Assembly (NCBI GenBank): GCA_022497145.1 | Contig: MU385862.1 | Span: 124,001-188,000, forward strand | Reading direction: 5' to 3' | Length of the DNA: 64,000 nucleotides | Source of the DNA: Rostrohypoxylon terebratum | Lineage: Eukaryota > Ascomycota > Sordariomycetes > Xylariales > Hypoxylaceae | Part shown: positions 35,064-46,581 of the stretch, in pieces | Numbering within the stretch: position 1 is the first letter of the stretch | Layout: each line of letters opens with the position of its first letter | Translations under genes and position numbers: made by a program | Notes under the pieces: model-generated | The model's input: only the letters and a program-made list of their open reading frames with translations | The model's database searches: none | What the model was told of the DNA's origin: nothing

Positions 35064-35272
35064 CCGTGGGGGAAGTCATTTCAAGGTTTCGCAAAGTCTA
35101 GGTATAGTAATACGATGTCCACGCAGTAGTCGAAACGAGGGGCGTTTATCAGTTTAGCACGCTTAGCACGTCTAGCAAGCCTAGCATACTTAGCGTAAGG
35201 AATCGCTTAGGCAGATTCTTGACTATTATACTACCACATCACGTATGTACAATACATACCTGATAGCCGGTG

Positions 35273-35300
35273 CCTAGTGCCCAGTGCCCAGTGCCCAGTG
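35273..35300. repeat. 7-bp tandem repeat (cccagtg), three units plus a variant
   Basis: Units at 280-286, 287-293 and 294-300 (offset 35000) are perfect; the preceding cctagtg is a one-base variant. Confidence 0.8.
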
Positions 35301-38274
35301 TTCACTAGTTACCTATGGAGTACAATGTATGGACAGGTACGTAGCAGTACGGGAGCTTTGAACATGTGAAGGATCAGACATGAAATCAAGTCGACGTACA
35401 TGATATGCAACACAGCATTCATCAGGTTGATCGGCTCAGACCCGACTGACGGGCATTGTGTCTTTAGCAGAAGTGGTGATACAATAGTCGTAAAGAGATA
35501 GAATTTAGGATTGGACAGGATTGGCGGGTTAACCAGTATCAGACATGCAGGTTGGGATGTGGGATGCGATATGCTGCCAATAAGTCAGATAGATGGTGAC
35601 GAAAGAAGGGAGTATGCACACACCATCAGAGAAAAGCCGACTCTGGGGGTGGTCAGGGTGGTCGAGACTCGAGTGGCTGCGTGCATGCCGCTCGGCAAGA
35701 TAATCAGATGCTAGCAAGGGCTTGGGACGCCTGGACGCTTGATTTCGAACTTTAGCTTCCACGACGAAGAACTGCTATTATCCGTACCTATTCTAATAGT
35801 ACTCGCGCGGTCAGCAGGTCTGCAACCATTCATGGCCAGAGTATTGCAGTGTGCTACTGTAACCATAGTGCCGGTTTGAGGATATTGACGATAGTAAATT
35901 GTAGTAGTTAGGTGGGGAACCAGGGCTATCGTCGCAGTCCTCATCGTGGTAACCCCCAACCAGGACTGCAGAATCTGTATCACAGTAGTTGAACAAGCAG
36001 ACAAGCTAAAGTCATTATCGTACGTCTTTCTTTTCCTCCCAGAGATCAACCCGCCATTCTCGCAGATCAAAGAGGCTGAGATGAGTTCGTCTCGGCCACG
36101 ATTGACTGGCTCAGCCAACGATGACCGGCGCAGCGGTGTTCGAAGGTGTGGAATGGACACTAAGGAGCACCAAGATACTGACTGGTCAGCCTTGGGGCGG
36201 GATGGCTATGAACCTTGCAACATTGTATGCAACCCTCATCCCTCTCCCCACGTAACCTAATTGTACCGAACTAAGGTAATACTGGTGCCTGGTCCAGGTG
36301 TAAGTACATGTACAGTACTTGGGATGGCGCATGTAAGAAAGATCATACATGGCCTACATGGTCATACATACATATACCTTTAGTATGTATGGTTGGTAAC
36401 CAAGAATAGAAGCTGAAGTCATCGCTTTGAGAGAGTAAGAAAATAGAATTTGGTCTAACAATCATTCTTCAGCCCTTTAACATCGGGAAACCAACAATGA
36501 CCTACATACATATTACAGACAAGGCGCGGCATCGAATGATGTAATTATAGCGAGGAAACATCGTAAGGCTTTTCTAACCTTAGAGAGGTCGAAAGATTCG
36601 AGTGTCGAATGTCGAATGTCGATACTGGATTCGGCGTATCGATTCGGTAAACATAAGGTATGAATTAGATTGACTTTTGGTCCCTGGCAACTGGCAACTG
36701 TCGTCCATTTGCTGCTTTGCCTGGAAGAGTTTAGATGCATCTTGCAGCTACAGCTTAATCCTGAAAACGTGAGTAGTCGGAAGAATTTAGTTGGCTGTGC
36801 TATTAAGGAGCATCTTGCATTGGATATCTGGCTGTCTGGGGTATTAGGTAGACAAATTATATGATTCGAGGACACATGTTTTGTCACATGAGTCGTTCAA
36901 ATGAATATTGGAAATTTCTCAAAAACGTTTCTTAAATTGCCAATAGATTTGACGAGGGGGGAAAGACGATCAAGGTTCAAAATTTGATTGGCAATTGTTT
37001 TTTTTAATTCCTTCTGATTGTTCTTGCCTTTTGAGACATGACGAAACTGCTTCATACAAAAAATAGTGATGAAAGAACGTTTCTCCAAAGCATATTTGGG
37101 GCGCGTTTTAAAACTCAAGTAGCCACTGCACTGTCCAGCGTGTCGTACCTGCCACAAATATATTGTACTGTACATTGTACACTGTACAGTACTATGACAG
37201 TACTACAGTGCAATCGTGAGTGCTGTATTAATATTAGTAGTGTTGTAACATACATGTATTGTAGTGGATACGTCAGAGATAGATATGGTACAAGTTTATT
37301 AACGTGAATAAAATAGTGATTGTCAGTGCGCCCAGGCAGCCAGGTCAAAAGAAGGCAAAGAAACAGGAGCTGACAGGGCAAAGTCGTCTTTCATTTTACC
37401 ACCTGGACATTTCATTGAAATTCATCAAATTGCATAAAGAGTATGTCGCTAACAATTCACTAGCCTTGGACGTAACTTAAGCGTAAATGGACGATGTAGT
37501 AACTAAATCAGAAATTAAGTACTGTACTTTGTAGAGACAAGCCCCATAAACGTTTCCCTTGCCCCCCCTAAAGGTATTAGGTAGCCCATAACATAACCAT
37601 AAACTACTATAAGCTAATCCCAATTGGGTTTGCTATCCTGTCTGGGACCCAGGCTTGAAATAACTGGGAATTGGAACCTTTCCCGTCGTTAAAGCTACTG
37701 TCCACTTTGGGGCGCAGAATCCCTACCCATCTAATTTCTCAATCGTACTAAACCAGGCTCCCCTTTTCCCTAATTGTTATTACCTTCGTGAAGTTCAACC
37801 TAGTAATTTTTCCAGCTCCTCTCCCGTTTTTTTTTCCTCTTTGCCCTGACTTTACCAATTTACTGCTAGATTTTTTTCTCGTTTCCTTTTTTTTCTTTTC
37901 ACACCCAGACGATACAACCTAAGAGAGAGGAACATTACCCAAGGCCCCAAGGTTACTGTGCAGTAGCGCACGAACATCGCGTTCTCTGCTCTGCTCTGTT
38001 CAAGCACAAGCACAAGCATCCCCAGCTGGAGCCCAGCCCCCTCTCCTTCTAAACCCCTTCCCACCCAAAGTCCTTCCTTGTGTTATCTTTTCCCGAACTC
38101 GCTTCTGAACGCCAATTTCTTCTTCTCTTTTCTTCCTTATTCCTCGTTGGCGCCTCACACTCACACTCCTTATCTATCCTACCGTAGGCTAGCCATCGCC
38201 AAATCCCCCTCCGAGGAATCAATCTTTACACGTCCCTCCTATCCTCCCCCCTCTCTCCCCTCCGCTTGCCCATC

Positions 38275-40519
38275 ATGTCGCTCTTCAACTGGTGTTCGAG
38301 AAGAGCTGGAGGGTTGGCTATGTTGACGACATTGGGTCTAAGTTACTATGTCATCACCAGGGAATCGGCTGCGACGCGATACGACTACAAGTTGACGCAG
38401 CAAGATACCTTGAGTAGGCCGACACAATCCGTCAGCTCTCCGACTGAGGCACAAGGTGGTGGACTATGGACAGTTGTGTTTGCTTGGTACTCTCTATTAA
38501 TACATATTCTGGTTTTCGCCTTTCCGATGCGTTCTTGTTACGCCATTTTCGACATTACTCGAAGCTTGACCAAAGCTGCGCGAGGTCGATCTCTACGAGA
38601 CTTCAAGCTCTCCCACCGTCGTCGCGGCTCCTCTACTTCCCTGTCCAGCTCTGAAACATTGATCTCGTCCAAAGAAGACTCTCTCCCTTCCTCGACTACT
38701 AGCAGCGAAATTGGCGACATTGAACCTGAATTCTACACTGACGGCGATGCGGAGTCTGACCGTATTGTTCACGCAATCGTTATTCCCAACTACAAAGAAG
38801 AGGTTGACAGCTTAAGAGAAACACTGGACGTTTTGGCTTCTCACCCCCAGGCTCGTGATTCCTACGATGTGAGTAGTTTTTTCTCTCCCCCTTTGCGTCG
38901 AGTTCAATGAAGGAAAAACGCGGTTGTATTCGCCCAGAACCCCAATTTGGGCGAATTACGTGGCTCCTTTTCTAGCATGACGTCGCGCTAGTGATCGCCG
39001 TTTCAAAAGTACTAATTGGGTTTGCCTGCAGATTTACCTTGCTATGGAGCAGCGCGAACACAATGTCGAACTTAAGGCCATGAACCTCATTCAAGAATTT
39101 GTCAAGAAGTTCCGTTCAATTGATTTTACTCTGCACCCATCTGACATTCCCGGCGAGTCTCCCGGAAAAGGTAGCAATCTGGCTTGGGCTGCACGCAAGC
39201 TTAGCGAGAGATACTCCATGGGCTGCCGAAAGGATGTAATCGTTACTGGAATCGATGGTACGTGCGCATATTAAAGTATTCATTTTTAGGTGTTTTATGC
39301 AAGGAGCTAACATTGCAATTTAGCTGACAGCCACTTGTCCGCCAACTACTTCGCTCATCTGACTAGCATGCATCTATCGTACCCAGAGACTGCCAGCACT
39401 ACTCTCTACGCTGCTCCTATCATCTTCGACCGTAATGCGCATGCTGTTCCTGCCATTGTCCGTGTCGCCGATATCCTGTGGGCTGGTGCTGGTTTGTCTG
39501 GTCTATACAATGGTTCAACTATCGCCCCTCCTACGTCTGTCTACTCTGTGCCCCTCGAACTGGTTGACCGTGTCGGTGGCTGGGACTGTGATTCTGAGGC
39601 TATTGGCGAAGATCTACACATGTACCTGAAGTGTTTCTTCGCTCTGAACGGTAACCTGACTGTGAGAACCATTCTGAGCCCTGTTAGCCAGAGTAACGTC
39701 AAGGGTGACGGCGGAGAAGGAATGCAGGGATTGTACAACGACATGGGTGCCCGTTACAAGCAAGCTCTACGACACATGTGGGGAGCTCTCGACTCTGGCT
39801 TTGCTATCAGGAAGTTCATGGAGCTTTGGCAAGAGCGCAAGCACACTGCCAGAGCTTTCCGTCCTCTTCACGTCGCCTTGTAAGTTTTATTGTATCGCAT
39901 CCTTTGATGAAGGTTGCTAAGACAAAACAGGAACAACCCTACCGATTCTTACCTTACTCAGACCCAACTAGACATGAGCCCCGAGCAGACTCTTGAGAGC
40001 GGAATCTTCAGCGATGTTACCTCTGACACTCTGAAGGAGCCTGACTGGCAACGAATTGTCTTCCTCTTCCACCGCCTTTTCGAAGCCCATTTCCTACCAC
40101 TCCAAACGACTATTCTCATCATTGCTTCTACTCTCTACGTCTGGGTTACTGATGGCGGTTCGGACCCTCACCAGTTAAACTGGATCTTCACTGTCTGCAA
40201 CATTCTACGCACTGCTGGTTTCATGGAGGTCGCTTTGATGTTGTTCTTGTACGAGCGATTGCACAAGATCTGCGCCACCACCCGCGAGAGAGAAATGACT
40301 GAGGCCGGTCTCTCCAAGGGAATGTGCTTTTCGCATCGCAGCCTCCGAACGAACTACATCGATTACGCCATGGCACCCCTAGTCGCGCCGTTGTACGGTG
40401 CTATTCCCACCGCCCATGCTCAACTCATGCACTTCTTCACGCTGGATCTCGTTTACACGGTCAGCAAGAAGGTCACAAGGCAAAGAGCAAAGTCTATAAT
40501 TGCCACTGTCATGCCCTAA
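38275..40519 (+). CDS. GT2-like membrane glycosyltransferase
   Basis: Exons 38275-38868, 39032-39257, 39324-39879, 39931-40519 (654 residues). Two membrane segments lie near the N-terminus (LAMLTTLGLSYYVI and VVFAWYSLLIHILVFAFP), followed by a Ser-rich cytosolic stretch. The catalytic region opens with RIVHAIVIPNYKEEVDSL; the DxD metal/nucleotide motif is in VIVTGID joined to ADSHLSANYF across intron 2, and the likely catalytic-base motif is EAIGEDLHMYLK. YKQALRHMWGALD occupies the place of the processive (Q/R)xxRW motif. Further membrane helices close the protein (TTILIIASTLYVWV, FMEVALMLFLYE, PLVAPLYGAIPTA). It resembles a conserved fungal 'glycosyltransferase 2-like' family of unknown product, distinct from chitin synthase. 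The start ATG follows a CT-rich leader, usual for strongly expressed fungal genes. Confidence 0.85.
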
Positions 40520-41744
40520 TGGACCTTTACGGATGAGTTGTTTTGAGTTTAATAATCTTCGTCCAGGCCGACTATCGCGATGGTTGAGCCTGTTGCGCGC
40601 TTTCTGTTCGATTCTCCACATACCCATTGAAGACCGGGGAAGCGAGCAGCTTTTTTCTGACTTTTGAAAGAATAGCTCTACGGAGCGTGTGTAAATAAAG
40701 GACATGATGTTGATATGCATGGCATTGGCATTGGCATTCTAGATACGGGGATACTTTTTTTCTGGGCTCACGGAGTTCTTGGAGCAAATCGCAGGAGTGA
40801 AAAAGGCTACCTGCTGGCATTCGTTTACGCGGCAAAGATGAGGGGGCCTGAATGACACCGGCCCTCGTGGCCAGTTTCGACACGACGAGGTCGAAGGACG
40901 CATCCGTCCATTTTGGGGGGCGGGCTAGCCCAGCGAGGACGACAAGACGGGGGTTCACGATGGAGAGCAACCCACGACACCTAATGCGCAAATCTGGCCC
41001 GATAATAACTAATAATGATGTACATAAGATCAGTCACCTGACGGGGCTGAAGATGACGAGCAAAGTGGCGATCGAGAACAGTTGTCAAGCAAGGACTCTC
41101 TTCAAGCTTACAACAGTAAATGATAATAATCGTATTGCTCTAGAGAGTCATGACTTTCTATGAAATGGTGGCTTAGTGATGTAATGTGGAATTGTTTAAC
41201 CTCTACCTGCCAATCTAAGCTAAGTTCCGGAGCAAGTCGGACGCATCGTGACAAAAATGATGTTGCCTAGACGTAGATGAAAGTTTCCCCTAGGCAACTG
41301 GATACGCTCCGACGATTTGGAGTAATAGGGCTTTGTATAATTGAAGTCGCTACGCGTGTACTATTAGGCTTGGCTCCGAGTCGAGTCGGAGTTGAAGCGT
41401 AATAATTGACCAATCACATAACACCGTTCTCGAGCATCTCGGATCCCTTTTAGACCGCACGCCTGCGATATCATGGAGACTAATGGATTTCATTCCCATC
41501 CGATGGACCTCGGGGATTGGCTTTTAATTCATGAGGCTTCTTGTTACACCGCTTGGTATCATGAAGCTCGGCGAGATGTAGAGACGATGAGAACACAAAT
41601 AGCGCTTCGTCGCTTCTCTAGTTTGTATTCTCGGTTCTGTATAACATTGCTTTAGACACAGGTTTCGATAGCAAAAGTTTCTGTCACATATCTAACTTCG
41701 GCTTCTCCAAGAACTTCTACTTTTTTCCCAACAAGATTAACAAG
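40520..41744. other. Intergenic region
   Basis: 1.2 kb between two plus-strand genes. No gene is recognised; open frames up to 139 codons (40572-40991, minus) lack family-like sequence and overlap the glycosyltransferase 3' flank. Confidence 0.5.
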
Positions 41745-42815
41745 ATGGCCAGCGATGCTAAGAACAGCGGTGCTCGACACACCGTGAGAATTGGTGTGTT
41801 CATCCCGGCGGACTGCCAGGTGCTCGATGCCGCGGCTGCCGATATCATGGGATCTATCAGCTTTGAATGGTAAGTGTGAAAGCAAACTAGGCAAAGCAAT
41901 TGTGCCTCCTATATCTTGCCCAAGCTAACATGATTGCAGTATGGTTTTTGCTCTCAACCCCACCATTTTTGACCCTTCGCACTGTCGTGTATCATGGGAA
42001 TCGGTAAGAAGTTAATACTTGGCAGATATGAGCATGGTAGCCTCGATGGTCCCCAAAGCCTTCCTGGACCTCGCGCCCTCGGTCCAGATGCATTACATCG
42101 GCACCGTGCCGGCGGGACAGCCCATCGCCCTGACCTCGAACCAAGGACTCGTCGCCACGAACCATTACTCCGACGCCGAGGTCGCCCCTGGTAAGCTGGA
42201 TATCGTAGTGATTCCCGGCCCGGACCCGTTCAAGGGGTTCGAGAAGGGGTCGCTGGCGTGGCTTAAGAAGCAGAGCGAGACACCCGGTGTGGACGTCTTG
42301 AGCATCTGCTCCGGGATATTGATTTGTGGCGAGGCGGGGCTGTTGAAGGGGAAGAAGGCGTGTGGGCCTAGGGGCATGCAGGATATGATCAGGTCCAAGG
42401 GGTACGGGGAGGGGGAGCTTGTCGGACACAAGTTTCGCTGGATTCAGGATGGCAATTTCTGGTCGAGTGGTGAGTTCCCTACGCTTCCCCAATTTCCTCC
42501 TCTTCCGTCTTAACGATATCTCCGTTTGCGCCTAACAAGTCATGCAGGCGGCGTGACCAACGGAAACGATCTCGTGGCGGCGTACTGCCGTGCCTCACAC
42601 CACTTCCCCACTCCTCTCGTGGAAATCGTCTGCGAGATGCTGGATGTGGGCGACCGTCCCCAGGTCTATACCAAAGGTCAGTCGTCATTCATCCTTGGAA
42701 TGGTGTTTCATGTGTTTCGGGCGTGGCTGATGAGTTTTACTTCGCGGCGCAAATAGAGATGCCTAAGCTAGAAAATTTTGATGAGCTCATGCGGGCTGCT
42801 GGTCTCAGTGCTTGA
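41745..42815 (+). CDS. DJ-1/PfpI family protein
   Basis: Exons 41745-41869, 41940-41986, 42026-42469, 42548-42676, 42757-42815 (267 residues). The DJ-1/PfpI (class I glutamine-amidotransferase-like) fold is clear from VRIGVFIPADCQVLDAAAAD, GKLDIVVIPGPDP, the nucleophile-elbow segment VDVLSICSGILICGEAGLLK with its Cys, then GGVTNGNDLVAAYCRA and CEMLDVGDRPQVYTK. Fungal relatives are annotated as ThiJ/PfpI or DJ-1 proteins; glyoxalase, chaperone or isonitrile-hydratase-like activities occur in the superfamily, and none can be chosen here. The weak point is exon 2: it encodes an unusual FECMVFALNPTIFDPSHC stretch, and the next intron (41987-42025) is only 39 bp with a GTGTAT donor. All phases fit, but this segment could be misassigned. 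Exons 3-5 are firm. Confidence 0.8.
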
Positions 42816-43914
42816 GCGTATCGCTCTCATGTACAATTCTAGACGGCTGAGGGAGGAAAGGCTTTTACAGGTCCATATTGGTGTGTCAGTGAGAAAACAA
42901 GAAGAAGAGATGGAGTCGAGACCGCTTTCCGTCTTTTAAATGTTGGCATTCATGGGTTTGTGAGAATGTGAACTCAAGACATCCCTTGACTGAGACATAA
43001 CTGGAAGACATTGTATCTGGTTGAGACAACTCAAAATTGGAAAGATCACATTGTCAGACATATTTTTTTTTCTAGAATAGCATATAGCATAGGTATATAT
43101 TGAGGTGTGCGTGTGCGCGCTGTCCTTGTTTTTACCTTTTTTTCTTCTTCTCTTCCCGTTACACCCGAACTATCCATGAGCATTTGTTAGTGGCTTGCAC
43201 CTTCCACCTAGGACCTAGGTCCTAGGTATATATCACCCATATATATACTTGGGTACCTTATCCAAAAAGATGCAGTTATTTTCACGATCCAACACCCCCA
43301 CCGAAGTGGACCTGATATTGTGTTAAACAACTTACCACAATAAAGAAAATCTCGTACGTTAATATGAATCGTCATACAAGACTATTGTGTAAAAAGATGA
43401 AAAAGAAGGTAGTACACATCGGGAGATTTGTTGTTTTTGCATGAAGTTCTAAACAGCCATTGGTTGCATCCAGAGGTCGACGGCAGTTAGTGGTTGCTAG
43501 TTGACGGACGCTAAAAATCCAATTGTGGTAAGGGCATTTCTCCAGATAAGCCTATTTCGCACTAGCTCTGCCTTATCGTCGAGGGCGGTAAGACTTTTTG
43601 GGTGGGGAGGTTGCTGCGGCGGAAAAAAAAATTTGGAGAGCAGTTGCTAAACGGGATGAAAGCTACGCTAAGCTTCGAACTTTTTTTTTTCTTTCCTCTC
43701 TTCAACGGCTCGAGTCGCGTTTAACCTCTTTCCCGTCCTTCCTCATAAATTTCTACTTTTTCCTTCCTGCTTTTTTTTTTTTTCGCAATTGACATTGATA
43801 ATTGACATTTGCGATTTCGATCGTTAAAATTTATCCAGCTGCATCCCAGACTCGTTGACTCACCGTCGCACAACTTTTATTCATCCATCTGCCTGATCTC
43901 AAGATCAATTCGCA
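42816..43914. other. Intergenic region, FKBP gene upstream
   Basis: 1.1 kb without a recognisable gene. It carries a 22-bp perfect CCTAGG palindrome (43206-43227). T-rich tracts (about 43680-43690, 43770-43783) precede the FKBP gene and are likely part of its promoter/leader. Confidence 0.5.
43206..43227. repeat. CCTAGG palindrome (22-bp perfect)
   Basis: Perfect inverted symmetry over 22 bases; the sequence is identical to the core of the palindrome at 7382-7403. Confidence 0.85.
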
Positions 43915-45634
43915 ATGACGGTTGTGCCTATCGCCCTCTATGGGCTTGAGGTTCCCGCGCAGGGCGTCATGATTCCTGCTATGACTGAGGATGGCGTCCC
44001 AGGTGCTGCTGTAAGTACAATCCAATGTTAAATTCTACAATCTCTCGATTGGATTTTCGCACAAATGAAGCTTTTCATCGTATAAATCATCCCCGCTCCC
44101 CACTCTATCCTGCCTATCCTGTATCGCATTATCGTATCCTGCACCTCCCGATCGTCCAAGTCTTAGTTACTAATATGGAAGTTACAGTATCGTATTACCA
44201 TGGCTGCTCTTGACCCCACCGAGGCGCCCGAAGCCGACGAAGAGGGTAACATCCCTGCCGTCCCTCGTGCTACTCTGAAGCTCATCCGCCGCATACCCTC
44301 CCTCGACGATGAAGAGGATGACGAATATCTTGATGGCCTGATGGGCGGCTCTTCTGACGAAGACGAGGATGATGACGACGAGCCCAACGGTGGCCCCAGC
44401 GACCCGGCAAAGTCGAAGAAGGCTCGACAGGCTGCTGCTTTACAGAAGCTCATCCAAGCTGCTCAGGAGGAGGAAGACTCTGACGAGGAGATGGGTGATG
44501 CCAAGCCTAACGGCGTGAAGGCCAGCAAGAAGGGCAAGGAGCCTGCCACCTCAAGTGATGACGAGGACGACGATGAGAGTGTTGGATCCGAGGGATTGGA
44601 TCTTGAAGAGCTCGTCGTTTGCACCCTCGACACCGAGCGCGTGAGTCTACCATTTTTCGTACTATCAAGCTTATGCTAACCCACCCAAAGAACTACCAAC
44701 AACCTCTCGACATCACAATTGGTCCCGATGAGGAGGTATTCTTCGTCGTCAAGGGTACTCATGCTATTCACTTGACAGGCAACTACCTCATCGACACAGA
44801 CGGAACCACCTCTGATGATGAGGAGGACGACCTGGATGACAACTACGATATGGAGGACATCGAGGAGTACGACACTGATGACTCTGAGGTAGATGAGCTT
44901 GATGGTCTCCAGGACCCTCGTGTTGTAGAGGTCGACTCTGAAGAGGAGGAGGCCCCTAAGCTAGTCAAAGCCGATACCAAGAAGGGCAGGAATAAACGCC
45001 CCGCCGAGGACGAAACCGAGGGTCTTGATGAGCTGATGGCCAAGGCCGAAGAGACCAAGCTCAGCAAAAAGCAGCAGAAGAAGCTCAAGAACAACAAGGG
45101 TGAGGCTGTCACCGCAAAGGCCGACGCTAAAGCCGAATCGAAGGAGGCCGCCTCTAAGGGCGACAAGAAGGTGCAATTCGCCAAGAACCTTGAGCAGGGC
45201 CCCACCGGTCCTGCTGCCGAGAAAGGTGCCAGCCTCGGTGTCAAGGTGGTTCAGGGTGTCACCATGGACGATCGCAAGATCGGCTCTGGCCGCGTTGTCA
45301 AGAAGGGCAACAAGGTCGAAGTCCGATACATTGGCAAGCTCCAGAACGGCAAGGTCTTCGATGGTAAGTCTCAATCTGATAGGGGTTTCGATATGCACTA
45401 GGTAGATATGCTGCTAACAGGAAAATAGCCAACAAGAAGGGAAAGCCTTTTAGCTTCTCGGTGGGCAAAGGCGAAGTCATCAAGGGTTGGGACATCGGTG
45501 TTCAGGGCATGTCCGTAGGTGGTGAGCGTCGTCTCACAATCCCGGCCAACCTTGCCTACGGCAGCCAAGCCCAACCCGGCATCCCGGCAAACAGCACCTT
45601 GATCTTCGACATCAAGCTGCTGGCAATCAAATAA
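43915..45634 (+). CDS. Nuclear FKBP-type peptidyl-prolyl isomerase (Fpr3/Fpr4-like)
   Basis: Exons 43915-44010, 44188-44640, 44691-45363, 45429-45634 (475 residues). The N-terminus (MTVVPIALYGLEVPAQGVM joined to YRITMAALDP) is the nucleoplasmin-like fold of nuclear FKBPs, broken up by two highly acidic stretches (around 44300-44400 and 44810-44960). A basic, Lys-rich linker follows (KLSKKQQKKLKNNK). The C-terminal FKBP domain has GNKVEVRYIGKLQNGKVFD, FSFSVGKGEVIKGWDIGVQG and MSVGGERRLTIPANLAYG, ending in STLIFDIKLLAIK; the conserved VIKGWD and AYG positions are present. Yeast Fpr3/Fpr4 act in the nucleolus and as histone chaperone/proline isomerases; the same role is inferred here. Intron 3 splits the FKBP domain after KVFD. 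The architecture and length fit the family, with no defects seen. Confidence 0.95.
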
Positions 45635-46581
45635 TCGAACCGTCTACAGAATACTTCTCCTTTCGATCTCCTTGTTTCCTGATACCATCATGGTTGGTTG
45701 TATTCTATTGGTCGTTTCGGTCGATTCGTGTTCGGTATGAGCTGTCGTCGGGTTTCCTAGTCGTGCGCTGTGTGGTCTCCGACTTGCGCAGGATCTGCTG
45801 GGATCTGGCGTCATTCGGGCGCGGGAAGCAGATGTTGTCATAAGGGATGACGAGGTCTGCATTGCATCAATGGCGTAAAAAGTGAAAGGGGGATTGGTTA
45901 TCCTCGTACAAATGATTCTACGGCTTTCTTTAGGTAGTTAGTACAACGCCAATCAAGCCAAATGTTAGTAAACCTGATGTGCTTCTTTACCTAGGATCTG
46001 GGTAACTAAATGGTGACTGTGACTGTGACTACGATATGTTCTGGCTACATCGGTATCTGTCTCGATTCTCGACTATCATGCTAAAATGCCAAGGAACGGG
46101 TACCTGTCTAGGCCGAGATATATTTACCTAGGACCTAGCTAGGACTTAGGACCTAGGACTAGGTAGCTCCTTATAAGTCTATAAAGGTAACCTAGAGCAG
46201 TAAGTGCGAAATTGGAGAGACAAGGAGCTACTGGTAATAGATTAGGTTGAGTCTCTAGTCGTTCTATCCCTTCTGCTACGTATTGGAGCGGCGAAACGAA
46301 GGCAAGAGGTATGCGTATACATATATCAGGAAACCACCCTCTTTTTCCTATGCTTACTTAGTTCAACCAAATCTTCTGTCAAATACATATTCCTATCATA
46401 CTGCAATCCTATATATACAATACATCTAGTTCCCAATAGACACCACACCTTTAGACGGTGTCCTGGGCCCTTATGTTAACTTATCCAACCGGGCCCAGGC
46501 AAGGTTATTTGATATCGTTTCCATTGTAGCAGTCTCTTGGGTTCTAACAGTTACATTATTTGCCACCAATGAGTTTCCAGT
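45635..46581. other. Intergenic region
   Basis: 0.95 kb between the FKBP and NDR-kinase genes. No gene is recognised. A cluster of CCTAGG-related units lies at 46127-46166, and a gtgactgtgact run near 46013-46030. Confidence 0.5.
46127..46166. repeat. CCTAGG-motif cluster
   Basis: Units acctaggacctag, ctaggacttagg and acctaggactagg follow one another in about 40 bases, imperfectly palindromic. Confidence 0.7.

Larger units (their letters stand above)
31499..38274. other. Gene-poor block with a MITE-like element and short repeats
   Basis: 6.8 kb without a recognisable gene. Open frames reach 149 codons (35711-36160, minus) but none shows domain-like sequence. The block holds a 36-bp inverted-repeat element (32299-32594), three ttgggg units (about 31956-31977), three cttagg units near 33057-33074, a CCTAGG cluster (34996-35063), a cccagtg array (35273-35300) and a TGTAC-rich hairpin-like stretch (about 37162-37213). 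The final 500 bases become strongly CT-rich, as expected for the promoter/leader of the downstream glycosyltransferase gene. Confidence 0.5.

Noticed and set aside
35711..36260. 149-codon minus and 104-codon plus frames overlapping each other
   Set aside because: Both are open over the same DNA, neither has domain-like sequence, and composition is like the surrounding non-coding DNA.
46079..46089. 11-mer gctaaaatgcc shared with the MITE-like element arm
   Set aside because: The match does not extend beyond 11 bases and no second arm is nearby, so it is probably chance.
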